Shown here in pieces: positions 32,785 to 43,800 of a stretch of 51,999 nt of DNA; within the stretch, counting starts at the first letter, position 1; every line of letters starts with the position of its first letter. This DNA is from Bacteroidales bacterium (GTDB lineage Bacteria; Bacteroidota; Bacteroidia; Bacteroidales; P3). The translations under genes were made by a program, and so were the position numbers. A model generated the notes under the pieces. It saw only the letters and a list, made by a program, of their open reading frames with translations, searched no databases and was not told the origin of the DNA. The DNA is taken from the NCBI GenBank assembly GCA_017542345.1, contig JAFXXI010000012.1:1-51999 (forward strand). The letters run 5' to 3'.

Positions 32785-35244
32785 CTAGAAATAAAGTGTA
32801 TAGGCCGCCGACGGCAGAATGGGGAAGAGTGAGAGCTGTACGAATGAGGATGAGTAGTCATAGTATTGCGAGGGAGTGTTGCTGCGGTAGACCATATAGG
32901 GGTTCTGCCGGTTGTAGACATTGTACACGCTCACACTGATGGTCCTGTGCGGTGCTGTGGCAAATCGCCGCCCCCACGCCTTGAAGGTGCGGTGGAAGTT
33001 GGCTCCCACGTCAAGCCTGTGGTAGTTGGGCAACCGGTAGTTGTTGCGACCCTCGATATACGACAGCTGCGGCCATTCCGTCGTGGGCCGGTCGTAGTCG
33101 TCGGGGTCGTCCGAGGCCACGGCATAGCGCTTGGTGGCCAATGTGGCGGTGTTGCCCGTGGAAAATACCCAGGTGGCACTCACGTCGCAGCGGTTGCTGA
33201 ACTTGTAGCTCAGCACTATTGACAGGTCGTGCCGCCGGTCATACTTGGCGGGGAACGGCTCGCCTCCGTTCAGCTCCTGCCCTTCGCGTTTGAACAGGCG
33301 CATCGTGCGGCTCCAGGTATATCCCACCCAGCCGGTCAATTTGCCGACCTCTCGCTGCACCAGCAGCTCCACGCCATAGCTCCATCCGTCTCCAGCCACC
33401 ACCAGGTTCTCCCAGTTCTCCGACGAGCCGAAGAAGGTGGCACCGTCCTTATATTCTATCAGGTTGGACATCCGCTTGTAGTATCCCTCTATCGTGAAGT
33501 CGGCGATGCCGCTCCGGCTATAGAACACGCCGCCGGCCCACTGGTGGCTCTCCATCGGCTCCACCCGGTCGGTCACCGGCACCCACAGATCGGTCGGCAT
33601 ACTGATGCCCGTGGTCGACAGCAGGTGCACATACTGCTTCATCCACGCATAGCCTGCCTTCACCGACAACTCGTCTGTCACCATCACGCGCCCTGACACC
33701 CTCGGCTGCAGCGACGGATAGAAGACTCCCTTCACCCTGAACCCGCTGGCGTGCAGACCCATATTCAGCTTCACCGTCTCGCTCAGCGCCCAGTCGTCCT
33801 CCACAAAGACCACCATCTCGTTGGCCATCACCGTTTCGCTCGTCAGGGTGCTGTCCACCTGATAGGCACCGTTCATCTGTATTGAGTCGCGGTAGTTGAT
33901 GCTGGCATTCACCACCTCGGGACTGAACCAGTGCCGGGTGAAGAATCCGCCGTACTTGATGTTGTGCGACGGATTGGGCGTATAATCAAAGTCCACACGC
34001 ATCGTCAGGTCCTGTATCGCCGTGCGGTAGTCGGCCCTGACGGTCGACGGATTGGCGTCATTCTCCGTCAGCTTCTTCTCGATATCGCCTATAAGTACAT
34101 TATTGTACTGTGTGTAAGCCACCGACACATTGGCAAAGGTCTTCGGTGTCAGTGCGTAGTTCCATCGCAGTGCCCCCACCATATTGCCCCAGGCGTTCTC
34201 GAAGCCCAATGACATGTCTTCGTCCAGCGAAGTCACCGTGTTGATGGTGCCGTGCGCCTTGTCCTCGCCCATGTAGAAACTGCCGTACAGGCGGCTCCGG
34301 TCGCTGAACTTGTGCGTCAGCTTGGCGTTGAAGTCATAGAAGTAGTAGCCCGCGTCATATTTGGCGTTCTCTTCCAGGTCCGACGTGGGGGCGTCGGCAG
34401 TCATCGCGTTTATCTTTGCTATGGTGGGTATCACAAGCAACTCGGCGTAGGTCCTGCGGCCCGACAGGCTGAAGGTGGTCTTCTCCTTGACAATGGGGCC
34501 TTCCAGGTTCAGCTTGGCCGAGATAAGGCCTATCGATGCGTTGCCGTGCAGCTCTTGGTCGTTGCCGTTGTTCTGGGTGATGTCCAGCACCGAGCTCAAC
34601 CGCCCTCCGAAGCGCGCAGGGAAGCTCCCCTTGTACAGGGTCACGTTCTTCACCGCGTCGGTGTTGAAGGTCGAGAAAAATCCGCCCAGATGGCTCACGT
34701 TGTACAGCGGCACGCCGTCCAGCAGAAACAGGTTCTCGTCGGGGCCGCCGCCGCGCACATACATGCCGCTGTTGCCCTCGCTGCCGCTCTGCACACCGGG
34801 CATCAACTGCAGCGCCTTGATGATGTCGGCCTCGCCGAACATCACAGGCACCGACTTGATTTTCTCCACCGTCATCACCGTGGCGCTCATCTGCGACGAC
34901 TTGGTGTCGCCCACCCGCTCGCCGACGATGGTCACCTCGTCCAGCTGCACGCTCGGCACCAGGCGCACGTTCAGTTCGCGGTTGCGGTCAAGGCTGATGA
35001 GGAAACTCTGCGTCTCGTAGCCCACATATTGCACCTTGATGTCTACGTCGCCCTTCTGCAGCGTCAGCGAATAGCGGCCATACGGGTTGGTGACGGTGCC
35101 TTTGCCGCTCTTGTTGTCAATAATGGTGGCACCGATGAGTGTCTCGCCGCTCTTCGCGTCGGTCACCGTACCGCTGATGGTGTACCGCTGCGCCACCGCC
35201 GCCAGCGGCAGCAGCAAGGTCAGGAGTATCAGTATTCGCTTCAT
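32785..35244 (-). CDS. TonB-dependent receptor with CarboxypepD-reg-like N-terminal domain
   Basis: 819 residues. Signal peptide MKRILILLTLLLPLAAVAQ; then a carboxypeptidase-regulatory-like domain (YTISGTVTDAKSGETLIGATIIDN; about 20-105); then the plug (about 115-230), with QLMPGVQSGSEGNSGMYVRGGGPDENLFLLDGVPLYNVSHLGGFFS; then a 22-strand-type barrel ending SYIEGRNNYRLPNYHRLDVGANF and AAYTLYF. It imports a ligand with TonB energy. There is no SusC-type signature or SusD partner; the partner is DUF4249. It overlaps folK by 4 bp at its 5' end, so a nutrient receptor is translationally coupled to a folate-pathway gene. Confidence 0.95.
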   Translation of the reverse strand: MKRILILLTLLLPLAAVAQRYTISGTVTDAKSGETLIGATIIDNKSGKGTVTNPYGRYSLTLQKGDVDIKVQYVGYETQSFLISLDRNRELNVRLVPSVQLDEVTIVGERVGDTKSSQMSATVMTVEKIKSVPVMFGEADIIKALQLMPGVQSGSEGNSGMYVRGGGPDENLFLLDGVPLYNVSHLGGFFSTFNTDAVKNVTLYKGSFPARFGGRLSSVLDITQNNGNDQELHGNASIGLISAKLNLEGPIVKEKTTFSLSGRRTYAELLVIPTIAKINAMTADAPTSDLEENAKYDAGYYFYDFNAKLTHKFSDRSRLYGSFYMGEDKAHGTINTVTSLDEDMSLGFENAWGNMVGALRWNYALTPKTFANVSVAYTQYNNVLIGDIEKKLTENDANPSTVRADYRTAIQDLTMRVDFDYTPNPSHNIKYGGFFTRHWFSPEVVNASINYRDSIQMNGAYQVDSTLTSETVMANEMVVFVEDDWALSETVKLNMGLHASGFRVKGVFYPSLQPRVSGRVMVTDELSVKAGYAWMKQYVHLLSTTGISMPTDLWVPVTDRVEPMESHQWAGGVFYSRSGIADFTIEGYYKRMSNLIEYKDGATFFGSSENWENLVVAGDGWSYGVELLVQREVGKLTGWVGYTWSRTMRLFKREGQELNGGEPFPAKYDRRHDLSIVLSYKFSNRCDVSATWVFSTGNTATLATKRYAVASDDPDDYDRPTTEWPQLSYIEGRNNYRLPNYHRLDVGANFHRTFKAWGRRFATAPHRTISVSVYNVYNRQNPYMVYRSNTPSQYYDYSSSFVQLSLFPILPSAAYTLYF

Positions 35245-35735
35245 TTCTCTTTCTCAATCTGTGTTAGTAGCTCTTTCACGCTCTTGCCCAGCAGCGGATG
35301 CCGGTAGTCCGGCATCACCTCCGTCAGCGGCGCCAGCACAAACTTCCGCAGGTGCATCCGCGGGTGGGGGATAGTCAACTCGGGCGTCTCTATCACCTCG
35401 TCGTTATAGAATATCAGGTCTATGTCCATCGGACGGCTGCTGTACACCCTGCTTCCCTCTTTGCGCACCCGCCCCAGGTCGGCCTCTATGGAAAGGGCCT
35501 CCTTCAGCACCTCATGGGCCGTCAGTGCGGTCTCCACCACTAGCGCCTGATTCAGAAACATCTCCACTCTCCTCTCTCCGCTTTCAGCTCCAAAATCTCC
35601 CCATGGCTCAGTCTCGTGCACCCTCGAAACGGCAACAACCGAACCGATACGTTGCCGTATCAGTTCGGTCGCCTGTTCTATCAGTGCCCGGCGGTCGCCT
35701 TGGTTTCCGCCGATGAGAAGAGCCACTTGATTCAT
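35241..35735 (-). CDS. folK: 2-amino-4-hydroxy-6-hydroxymethyldihydropteridine diphosphokinase
   Basis: 164 residues, HPPK of folate synthesis: transfers pyrophosphate from ATP to the pterin. Motifs: VALLIGGNQGDRRALIEQA at the N-terminus, RVHETEPWGDFG, FLNQALVVETALTAHEVL, and the signature SRPMDIDLIFYNDEVIETPELTIPHPRMHLRKFVLAPL. All metal- and substrate-binding parts are intact. Stop overlaps the receptor start (ATGA). Confidence 0.96.
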   Translation of the reverse strand: MNQVALLIGGNQGDRRALIEQATELIRQRIGSVVAVSRVHETEPWGDFGAESGERRVEMFLNQALVVETALTAHEVLKEALSIEADLGRVRKEGSRVYSSRPMDIDLIFYNDEVIETPELTIPHPRMHLRKFVLAPLTEVMPDYRHPLLGKSVKELLTQIEKEK

Positions 35736-35751
35736 CTTTTTTAGTAGTTAA

Positions 35752-35775
35752 GGAGACAGTAGTTAAGGAGATAAG
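35752..35775. repeat. AGTTAAGGAGA-type direct repeat, left flank of the four-helix-bundle gene
   Basis: AGTTAAGGAGA occurs twice (from about 35746 and 35761), and AAGGAGATAAG at 35765-35775 is the inverse of CTTATCTCCTT at 36181-36191 on the other side of the gene at 35796-36170. It belongs to the same low-complexity family as 7841-7885. Confidence 0.7.
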
Positions 35776-35795
35776 ACAAATGTTCTTGTTTATGC

Positions 35796-36170
35796 CTAAT
35801 CATCCCAGTTTTTCCTATTCACTATGGAATTGATATACCCATTCAATGTCTTGCTTGTCTCTTCTAGTTTATCAAGCATTATGTCTGCGGCATCACTCGT
35901 AATATAGCCGAAATCACAAGCAAGGTATATATAGCATCGACATTCCTCAAGACTACCCTGTGAGTAATTGAGAAATCGCAGTTTATCGTCCTTACCCATA
36001 CGCTTGTATCCTTCGGCAATATTGGCTGCAATAGATACGGCTGCACGCTGGAACTGAGAAATCAGCCCATACTTTTCTTCTGGGGGAAACTCCTTGGTGA
36101 CACGATATACATGGTTGATAAACACCCGTGCCTTTTGCCAAGCGATAATATCCTCAAAACGTGTAGTCAT
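35796..36170 (-). CDS. Four-helix bundle protein (S23/IVS family)
   Basis: 124 residues: FEDIIAWQKARVFINHVYRVTKEFPPEEKYGLISQFQRAAVSIAANIAEGYKRMGKDDKLRFLNYSQGSLEECRCYI, the classic four-helix bundle family, first seen encoded in 23S rRNA intervening sequences and also found as isolated genes in Bacteroidetes. Biochemical role unknown; related proteins form pentamers. The gene is more AT-rich than folK and glnA on each side and is flanked by inverse copies of the short repeat AAGGAGATAAG, which hints at acquisition as a small cassette. Confidence 0.92.
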   Translation of the reverse strand: MTTRFEDIIAWQKARVFINHVYRVTKEFPPEEKYGLISQFQRAAVSIAANIAEGYKRMGKDDKLRFLNYSQGSLEECRCYIYLACDFGYITSDAADIMLDKLEETSKTLNGYINSIVNRKNWDD

Positions 36171-36180
36171 AAACTATTGA

Positions 36181-36213
36181 CTTATCTCCTTATCTCCTTA
36201 TCTTCTTATCTCC
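36181..36213. repeat. Tandem octamer TTATCTCC repeat
   Basis: Four units ttatctcc, ttatctcc, ttatcttc, ttatctcc lie between the four-helix-bundle gene and glutamine synthetase. They are the inverse of the repeat at 35752-35775. Confidence 0.8.
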
Positions 36214-36221
36214 TCAAAAAA

Positions 36222-37727
36222 TCACCCACAATGTATAAACCGTTCCACCAGCGCCAAGGTCTTCTCTGGGTCTTTGCCTATCTCGGTGCGCAGTGTGCGG
36301 TCGTTGAATGAGCGCAGCTCTTTGAGGATGCCGTCGATGAGGGCGGGCGCAAAGATGCCGTCCTGTTCATACACCGTGCGGTCGCGCTCCAGCAGGTCGG
36401 CGCTCGCGGCGCAGCTGTCGGGCAGCACATCCAGTTTCGCCAGTATCTCCTCGTGCTCGAAGATGTTCACGCTCACATAGCGGTCTTTGGCATACTGCAC
36501 CGCGTTCTCCATCTCGAAGCCGTGGCGTGCCGCCACCGTCATGCCGGCCAGCAGCAGATACACGTTGGCGCTCCCGTCGGGGGTGCGCAGCTCGATGGTC
36601 TGCTTGTAGCTGAAGTCCACCGCCTCCTTCTTCTCCAGCGGGTTGGCGTGGGCCATCATGTTGCCGCTGCCCTTGCTCCAGCCCAGCGGCACGCGCACCA
36701 TGGCGCTGCGGTTGCGGTCGCCCCAGCAGATATTGGTGGGGGCTTCCTGATGCGGCACCAGACGGAAATAACTCGTCGGGTTGGTATTGCCGAAGGCAGT
36801 CAGCGAACCCGCCAGGCTCAATATGCCTGCCATCGTCTTCAGCGCCACCTCGCTCAGACCGTTCTCGCCCACATACATGTTCTTCCCATCGAGGCTCACG
36901 CGTGTGTGTACATGCATGCCGCTACCGGCCTTGCCCACGGTAATCTTCGGCGCGAAGGTCACGGTGATGCCGTACTTGTAGCCCAGTTCACGCATCATCC
37001 ATTTGGCTATCACCAGCTGGTCGGCGGCATCCTCCAGATGGGTTGGCAGGAACTCAATCTCGTTCTGCTCGTACATCAGGTCGCCGTTGGTGAAGTTGCC
37101 CACCTCCGAGTGGCCGTATTTAATCTCTCCGCCGGCGGCGGCAATCATACGCATGGCCTCCGTGCGGTACTCCTCAAATTTGCAGTAGGGCATCGAGACG
37201 TGGTAGCCGTGTTGGTCCTCGGCCATATAGTCCTCCTCCTTGGGGGCAATGACGTAGTACTCCAGCTCGCCCATCACTTCGAACTCCATGCCGCCCGTGG
37301 CCTCGCGGAACGCCCGTGCAGCCTTCTGCAGCGTGTGCTCCGGCGCCATCTCAAACGGCTCGCCGTCCTTCGTGTAGAACGAGCACAGCAGATCCAGTGT
37401 CGGCACCTCCGTGAAGGGGTCGAGAAACGCCGTCCGGAAGCGTGGTATGACATACAGGTCCGAATTGCCGGCCTCGATGTAGGGAAACAGCGAGCTGCCG
37501 TCCACTCGTTCGCCGCTCGTCAGCACCTCGTCGGCATGCGCCAGGCTCTGGATGACGAAGTTGAGCGTGTGCAGCTTCCCGTCGTCCGCCATATAGCGGA
37601 AGTTGATCATCTCTATGTTGAATTCCTCGATGATCTTGAGGATATCCTGTTTGGTGAACTCGCTTTTCGACTTTCCGAGGAACGCCACCAGCGGGTTGGG
37701 GTTGAACTTAAGTTGTTCTTGTGTCAT
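36222..37727 (-). CDS. glnA: Glutamine synthetase
   Basis: 501 residues. Makes glutamine from glutamate, ammonia and ATP. The N-terminal beta-grasp domain has FNIEMINFRYMADDGKLHTLNFV and the active-site part DGSSLFPYIEAGNSDLYVIP. Catalytic domain: GELEYYVI (metal-binding Glu), EVGNFTNGDLMYEQNEIEFLPTHLEDAADQL, GSGMHVHTRVSLDGKN, and NRSAMVRVPLGW with the arginine loop. Length and sequence fit the approximately 500-residue GS common in Bacteroidetes rather than the 730-residue GSIII. The terminator upstream (37833-37873) separates it from the giant surface-protein gene. Confidence 0.95.
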   Translation of the reverse strand: MTQEQLKFNPNPLVAFLGKSKSEFTKQDILKIIEEFNIEMINFRYMADDGKLHTLNFVIQSLAHADEVLTSGERVDGSSLFPYIEAGNSDLYVIPRFRTAFLDPFTEVPTLDLLCSFYTKDGEPFEMAPEHTLQKAARAFREATGGMEFEVMGELEYYVIAPKEEDYMAEDQHGYHVSMPYCKFEEYRTEAMRMIAAAGGEIKYGHSEVGNFTNGDLMYEQNEIEFLPTHLEDAADQLVIAKWMMRELGYKYGITVTFAPKITVGKAGSGMHVHTRVSLDGKNMYVGENGLSEVALKTMAGILSLAGSLTAFGNTNPTSYFRLVPHQEAPTNICWGDRNRSAMVRVPLGWSKGSGNMMAHANPLEKKEAVDFSYKQTIELRTPDGSANVYLLLAGMTVAARHGFEMENAVQYAKDRYVSVNIFEHEEILAKLDVLPDSCAASADLLERDRTVYEQDGIFAPALIDGILKELRSFNDRTLRTEIGKDPEKTLALVERFIHCG

Positions 37728-37832
37728 ATTGTATATATATTAAGGTGTGATTGTCAATTATTGGCTTTCCCCCCACTCTCGGGTTTATAGGGTTATTCTT
37801 TAACGCACCTCCTTCCTTTTTATTGTGCTCTC

Positions 37833-37873
37833 CACAAAAATAGTGCGGGGCGCCCATCCGGGCGCCCCGCACT
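37833..37873 (-). terminator. Strong intrinsic terminator of the giant surface-protein gene
   Basis: Arms AGTGCGGGGCGCCC (37842-37855) and GGGCGCCCCGCACT (37860-37873) form a perfect 14-bp GC-rich stem with a 4-base loop. On the minus strand ATTTTTGTG follows. It starts 25 bases after the stop of the gene at 37898 and is placed to stop read-through into glnA. Confidence 0.93.
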
Positions 37874-37897
37874 GGAATGTTAGCGTATCTTCGTCGC

Positions 37898-40800
37898 TTA
37901 GCGCATCAGGACGACGCGTTTGGCGGCGGCGGTGCCCACCTTCACGAGGTAGACGCCCGTGGTCTGCATACGGAACTCGACGCTCTCGGCGGCGTTGTTC
38001 TCGCGAGCCATCACTCGGCCGTTCAGGTCGAACACATAGATGCTCTGGCCTTCAGCACCACGCACCACAATCTTGTTGTCGGTGCTGTAGATGCTCACGT
38101 TGGCCATGTTGGCATCCTCGATACCGGTGTTGTCCACCTCGAAGAAGGCGGTCAACTCAACATTCTCGGTAGCGGTGAAGGTGATGGTAGCGGTAGTCTC
38201 GCCGTTGCTCCAGCGCACGAAGCGGTAGCCGTTGTTGGCAACAGCCGTCAGGACCACTTCGCTGCCGGCGGCATAGCGGTTGCTGCCGAGCACATAACCC
38301 ATAGCGGGATCGTTGGCCACACCGGTGACGGTGTAGTACGTCGTGCCGGGATCCTCGTCCTCGAAGATAGCGGTGATGACGATGGAGGCACCGGCGTCAA
38401 TAAAATTCTGAGGCAGACGGCCGACGTACCACGGGTTGGTGAACTCGGGATCGTCGCTGTAGAGAGTGTCGCTGCTGTAGACTGCACTGTCAACAATGAT
38501 GTCCATGACCCATGCGGCAAGCACGCTGCCCGTGTAGGCAGTGGCGCTGGCATTGATCGAGTCGCCCACATAGATAGTGTAGGTGCCGGGAGCCGGGTTC
38601 GTGGTACCCAGCGTAGGATCGTTCACAGCGTAGGTGATGGTGGTGCTGTCGGGCGTGCCGGGCTCGAAGTTGGCGGTCACGGTGACAGTGTTGCCATAAC
38701 GAAGCATAGTGTTGACATCGAAGTAGACAGAGATGCTCGGCGAAGTGAAGCTCTGAGTGCCGACGGTCAAATTCCAGCCGGTGAAGACATGGCCGGTGGT
38801 GGCGATAGCCTCGAAGCGCACGGTGTCACCGCTCAGGTACTGGTAGGTGCCAGGAGCCGGGTTGGTGGTACCCATCGTCGCGTCGTTCACAGCGAAGGTC
38901 ACGGTCATCGTGTCGGGATCGGGCACCGGGGCGGCGCCGAGGGCCAGGCTGATCTCATCGATGAGCAGGTAGTTGTTGTCGTAGTCCACATGGTGGAAGG
39001 CAATGTAGACGCTCTGGCCGGCATAGGCGGTCAGGTCAATGCTCTGCATCGTCCAGGTGCTGTCGGCTGTGCCGTAGGGCCTGATGACGGTGGTGAAAGC
39101 ATTGGTGTCGTTGGTGGTGGTGGACAGCACAACGCTGTAGCTGTCAGGATAGCCGCCGTTGGTGATATGCCACCAGTTGAAGTTCAGGGTGTCGCCAGCA
39201 GCCACGGTGGGCAGGACGAACTTCGGCGAAATCAGCCATGCATCGGCATGCATCGCCGAGCCACTCCAGCTCCACGACGAGGCAACATAGAGGCCGCTAT
39301 GCGGGGTGATGCTGCTGAGGCCGGCGCAGTCGTTGGCGGTCCAGGGCTGACCGTCGGCACTGCCGTTCACGGTGCTCCAGCAGCCGAGGCCGTTCTCGAA
39401 GCCTTCCATGTAAGGCAGCGTGGTGACGTCGGCGCAGGCGGTCGTGGCATTGATGGTGGCCATGGAGGCGCTGTCGGTGGCCGAGCAGATAGCCTGCACG
39501 CCGAAGGTGTAGCTGGTGCTGGCCGTCAGGCCGGTGAAGGTGTAGTTGTTGGTGGTCACAGTGGCCACGAAGGTGGTGCCGTTGTACACATCGTAGCTGG
39601 CAGCATTGCCGCTCCAGCTGATGCTCACGCTGGTCGGGTCTGCGCTGTCAACCGTCAGGTTCTGAGCGGGCATGCAGCTCGGGCAGGCGCTGGCGATGGT
39701 GGTGAACACAGCACCGTCGGTCAGCGTGCTGGCGTCGGCGCAGGTGTAGACCACGGTGTTGCCGCCGTCGCTCACGGTGAAGCTGACATAGTTGTCATAG
39801 CTATAGGGGCTCGCGTTGTAGACGAGGGTCACGGGAACGCCGCTGCACACATTCACACTCTGGGTGTAAGGTGCCTGGGTGAAGCCATCGGTGACAGTGG
39901 CCAGGGTGTCGCCGTTCTGGATCACGTCGATACTGGCGAGCAGGAATCCATAGTTGCCAGAGGCAATGGTGATGTTGCAGCTGCCGCCCACGCAGTCGGT
40001 GCGGCCAGCAACGGTCTCCAAGCTCGAGCTGTCGGTGGCCGAGCAGAGAGCACGCACGCCGAAGGTGTAGTCCGTCGTGGCGGTCAGACCGGTGAAGGTG
40101 TAGAAGGTATCAGTGGTGGTGCCCACATAGGCAGTGCCATTGTATACGCTGAAGTTGCCTACATTCGCAGTGTCGGCCCAGCTGATGGTCACGCTGGTGG
40201 CTGTGGCGGATTCAACAGTCACGTTGGTCACAGGATAGCAGTAGTTGGCGCTCAGCGGAGTGAAGACAACGCTGTCGACGGCTACGCCGTAGCCATAGCC
40301 ATCGGTCATCTCGAAGGCTACCTGATAGGTGGTGGCGGGAAGCATAACCTGGTCGACGGTCCAAGTGGCAACCTCGTTGGTATACGCAGCAACCACAGTC
40401 CATGTGTCGGTGGCCGAGGTGCGGTAGTAAACGCGCAGTTCGTCAATGTCGCCAGCCCAAGCACGCTGGATGTGGGCGTAGGTGAGTTGCACGCCGGTAG
40501 CACCGTTGAGGTCGAGCACGGGCGAAATAAGTTTGGTGACATTGCCATTGCTACTGTGGTTAATCTTGGCGTTGACGGAGCCCTCGAAGGCGCCGGTGCT
40601 GGTGCTGTAGTCGCCAGCGGCGAAGCTCCAGGAACCGGGTCCGTCGGTAGTCCAGCAGTTGCGCGTGCCACTGTTGGCTTCGAAGCCCTCAGTGTAGGGC
40701 AGAGTCACAATACCGCAAGCGGTGGCGAAGCTCACCGGGATGGTGTCGCTGTCATCCGAGCTGCAGTTGGCTGCCACACCATAGGTGTAGCTGGTCATGG

Positions 40801-43800
40801 CAGTAAGGCCAGTCAGCACATAGAAGGTGTCGGTGACAGAAGCCACATACGAGCTGTCAGACATGTCGATGACGGTGTAGCTGCCGGCGGCGGTGCTGTT
40901 CCAGGTCAGCGTGGCGCTGTCGGCAGTGACGTTGACGGCGGTCAGGCCGGTCACAGGCAGACAGGCGGGAGCGGTACCAGGAATGTAGGCGAAGGTGGTC
41001 TTCGGGATGAAGTCGCGCTGGGTAGGAGTGACACCATCCAGAGAAGAATAGTTGTAGCCCTGCACACTGCTACCGTTGGAATTAATACCCAGCCAAGTGC
41101 AAGAGACATAGTCACCTTCAGCGGTATTATCAACTGCAACGAGCAGGTTGCCGCCCATGTAAGTGTAAGGAGTGGTGAAGGTAACAACCATCTGGTTTCC
41201 AGAAATGCTCAGTGCGCCTTCATAGACGTTGGTCATGCTGGTGGCAGCGGTGAAGCTGCTGATGGTAGCATCCGTGGTCTCGGTCAGATAGACCTTGAAG
41301 TTGGCGGAACCCCAGTTCACATTGGCATTAGTGCTATAGAAGGTGAGGCTGTTGATGGCGCCGTAGGTCATTGCGGCCAGGTCGGCAGCGGGATAGACAA
41401 TCTGGCTACGCAGGTAAGAATCGGCATACAAACCATAGACAGGCACATAGCCATTGGTGGCGGTGCTGTCAGCCACGGTGATGCTGTAGGCATTGGTCGG
41501 GGTGAAGTTCACCTCGGCGGTCCAGGCACTCGTGTCGTCAATGCCGCAGATGGCGCGCACCTTGACGGTGTATGCCTGCTCGGCGGTGAGACTGGTGAAG
41601 TTGTAGAAGGTGTCATAAGTAACGATGGTGTTAGCCATGTCGTTGTTCAGGCAAATCTCCCACTCGGTGGCTTCGCCGGCCTCAACCCAGTTGATGTCGG
41701 CCACAGTGCCGTCACCAGGCGTCAGGGTAACTGCCAGACCCGTCGGGACCGGGCAGGACACCAGCGTGCGGAAGGTGACAGTCATCGTGTCGCTCTCTTC
41801 CGAACCGCAGACAGAGGCCACACCAATGGTGTGCGAGGCATCGGCAGTGAGGTTGGTGAGGTTGACCACGGTGTCATAGACGGTCGTGATGAGAGTGGTG
41901 TCGCTCATGTCGTACACATTGTAGCTCGAAGCCTCGCCAATCCAAGTCAGCAGAGCTTCGTGGGCGGTGATGCTGTCGGCAGTCAGAGCAACGACGGGCA
42001 CGCAGGCGGGAGCTTCACTCACAATCACGTTGTCGATAGCGGCATAGTAGTTGTTGCTGCTGCCGCCGAGGTAGCAAAATGCTATGCGGGCACCGTTGAC
42101 GAGGACGCTGGCGGGGATGATTTTTTCAACGGAAGTAATGGTGGTGGTCTGTGCCATGGTGTCGAGGGCTACGAAAGTGGTGGCATCGGCAGCATTGCTC
42201 ATGACGCCGACAATGATCGTGCCGTTGTAGGCACTGACGCCTTCGTTGCGGTAGCTGAACTGGAGCTGCAGGGCACCGGTGGCGTCGAACTCAGGCAATA
42301 TGGCGTAGAGCGGTGTGGTGTTGCTGCTCTTGAAGAAGAGGCAGTTGGCGCTGTCGGCATAGCTCGAGTAGTTGGTCATGAAAGCCTGCGGATAGGTGGA
42401 GCTGGTCGCACTCATGTTCAGGAAGCTCCAGCAGCCGGGCTGCTCGTGGTTGGGATAGCTGGAGGGAGCCGTGGATGAGGTGACAGTCACAGTGTAGCTG
42501 TCGAAGTTCTCGATGTAGGGGGTCACGTCGTCGACGGTGATGGTTGTGCAGGCAGTGCGGCCGCTGACAACGGTCATGACGGAAGCGTCGGTGGCAGAGC
42601 AGTTTGCAACCACGCCGAACACATAGGCCGTGTTGGCGGTCAGACCGGTCACCGTGTAGGTGGTGGTGCTGATTCCGGCCTCCACCAGCGTGGTGTCACT
42701 CGGGGTTATGGTGTACACACTGTAGGTGGCACCGGTGTTCAGGGTGTCGTTCCAGGTCAGGCTGATGCTGTTGCTGCTGGTCTCGGAGACCGCCAGGTCG
42801 CTGATGCGGAGGCAGCTCGGCAGAGCCTCGACGAGGATGTTGTCGATACCGCAGTAGTAGGTACTGTAGCTGGTGGTGCTGGTGCCATTGTGCGTGCCAT
42901 GGAACTTGAAGGCCAGGCGGGCGCCGGCAGGAGCGGCGGCGGCCAAAGTCGAGAGGTTCAGCTCGGTGACATGCTGGGTCGTGGTGGTGGAATTGTGATT
43001 CCAGATGCTCACGAAGGTGGAGGTGTCGCCAGTGACATAACCAAGCTCAAGCACGGTGGCGGCGCCGGTGGCGCTGTAGGTGGAGCTCATCCTGTAGTCG
43101 AACGAAATCTGAAGGGTGTTCAAGGCAGCGTCGAGGGCCGGCAGGACAGCCACCTTGGTGGTGCCGCGGGCGGTCTGATAGCCAAGATTGGTGCTGCTGG
43201 TGACAGCCGAGCCGCAGAGATAGATAGGCATGCAGAGGTACGGGTTGTTGGCAGTCATGCAGGCGTATGTGGAGGAGACAGAACTGTATTGGAAGACGCC
43301 GCCATAGTAGCTGCTGCCAGTGGTGGCGGCGGTGTTGGTGCCGTTGCTATAGTAGTCCCAGCAGCTGACGCTGATGGCGGGACCGGTGTAAGGAAAGCTC
43401 GGGAAACCGGTATAGCCGTTGAACTCCTCGGCATAGGGCAGCGCTTGTGTGGCATCGCACTCGGTGCGGCCGGTGACAGTCATTGCGCTGGAGGCGTCGG
43501 TGGCCGAGCAGTTGGCAACCACGCCGAACACATAGACCGTGTTGGCGGTCAGACCGGTCACCGTGTAGGTGGTGGTGCTGATTCCGGCCTCCACCAGCGT
43601 GGTGTCACTCGGGGTTATGGTGTACACACTGTAGGTGGCACCGGTGTTCAGGGCGTCGGTCCAGGTCAGCGTCAGGCTGTTGTTGGTGGCAGCGCTGACG
43701 GCTAGACCCGTCACGGCCAGGCAGCTGGGAGCTTCGCGGACAATGAAGTTGTCCATATAGGTGGCGGCGCCGTATGAGCTCTCACCGCGCAGGATGATGT

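Noticed and set aside
34252-35307. 351-codon plus frame opposite the TonB receptor
   Set aside because: Antisense shadow; composition is His/Gln/Val/Ala-rich and no domain is visible.
37728-37770. TTGACA/TATACA sigma-70-like promoter before glnA
   Set aside because: The -10 candidate would lie only a few bases before the ATG, and Bacteroidetes do not use this consensus for the primary sigma factor.
37877-42478. 1533-codon open frame on the plus strand
   Set aside because: It is antisense to the giant FN3 protein. The Gly/Ala/Val/His-rich translation has no signal, domain or family resemblance, and its length follows from the Thr/Ser/Ala-biased codons of the real gene.
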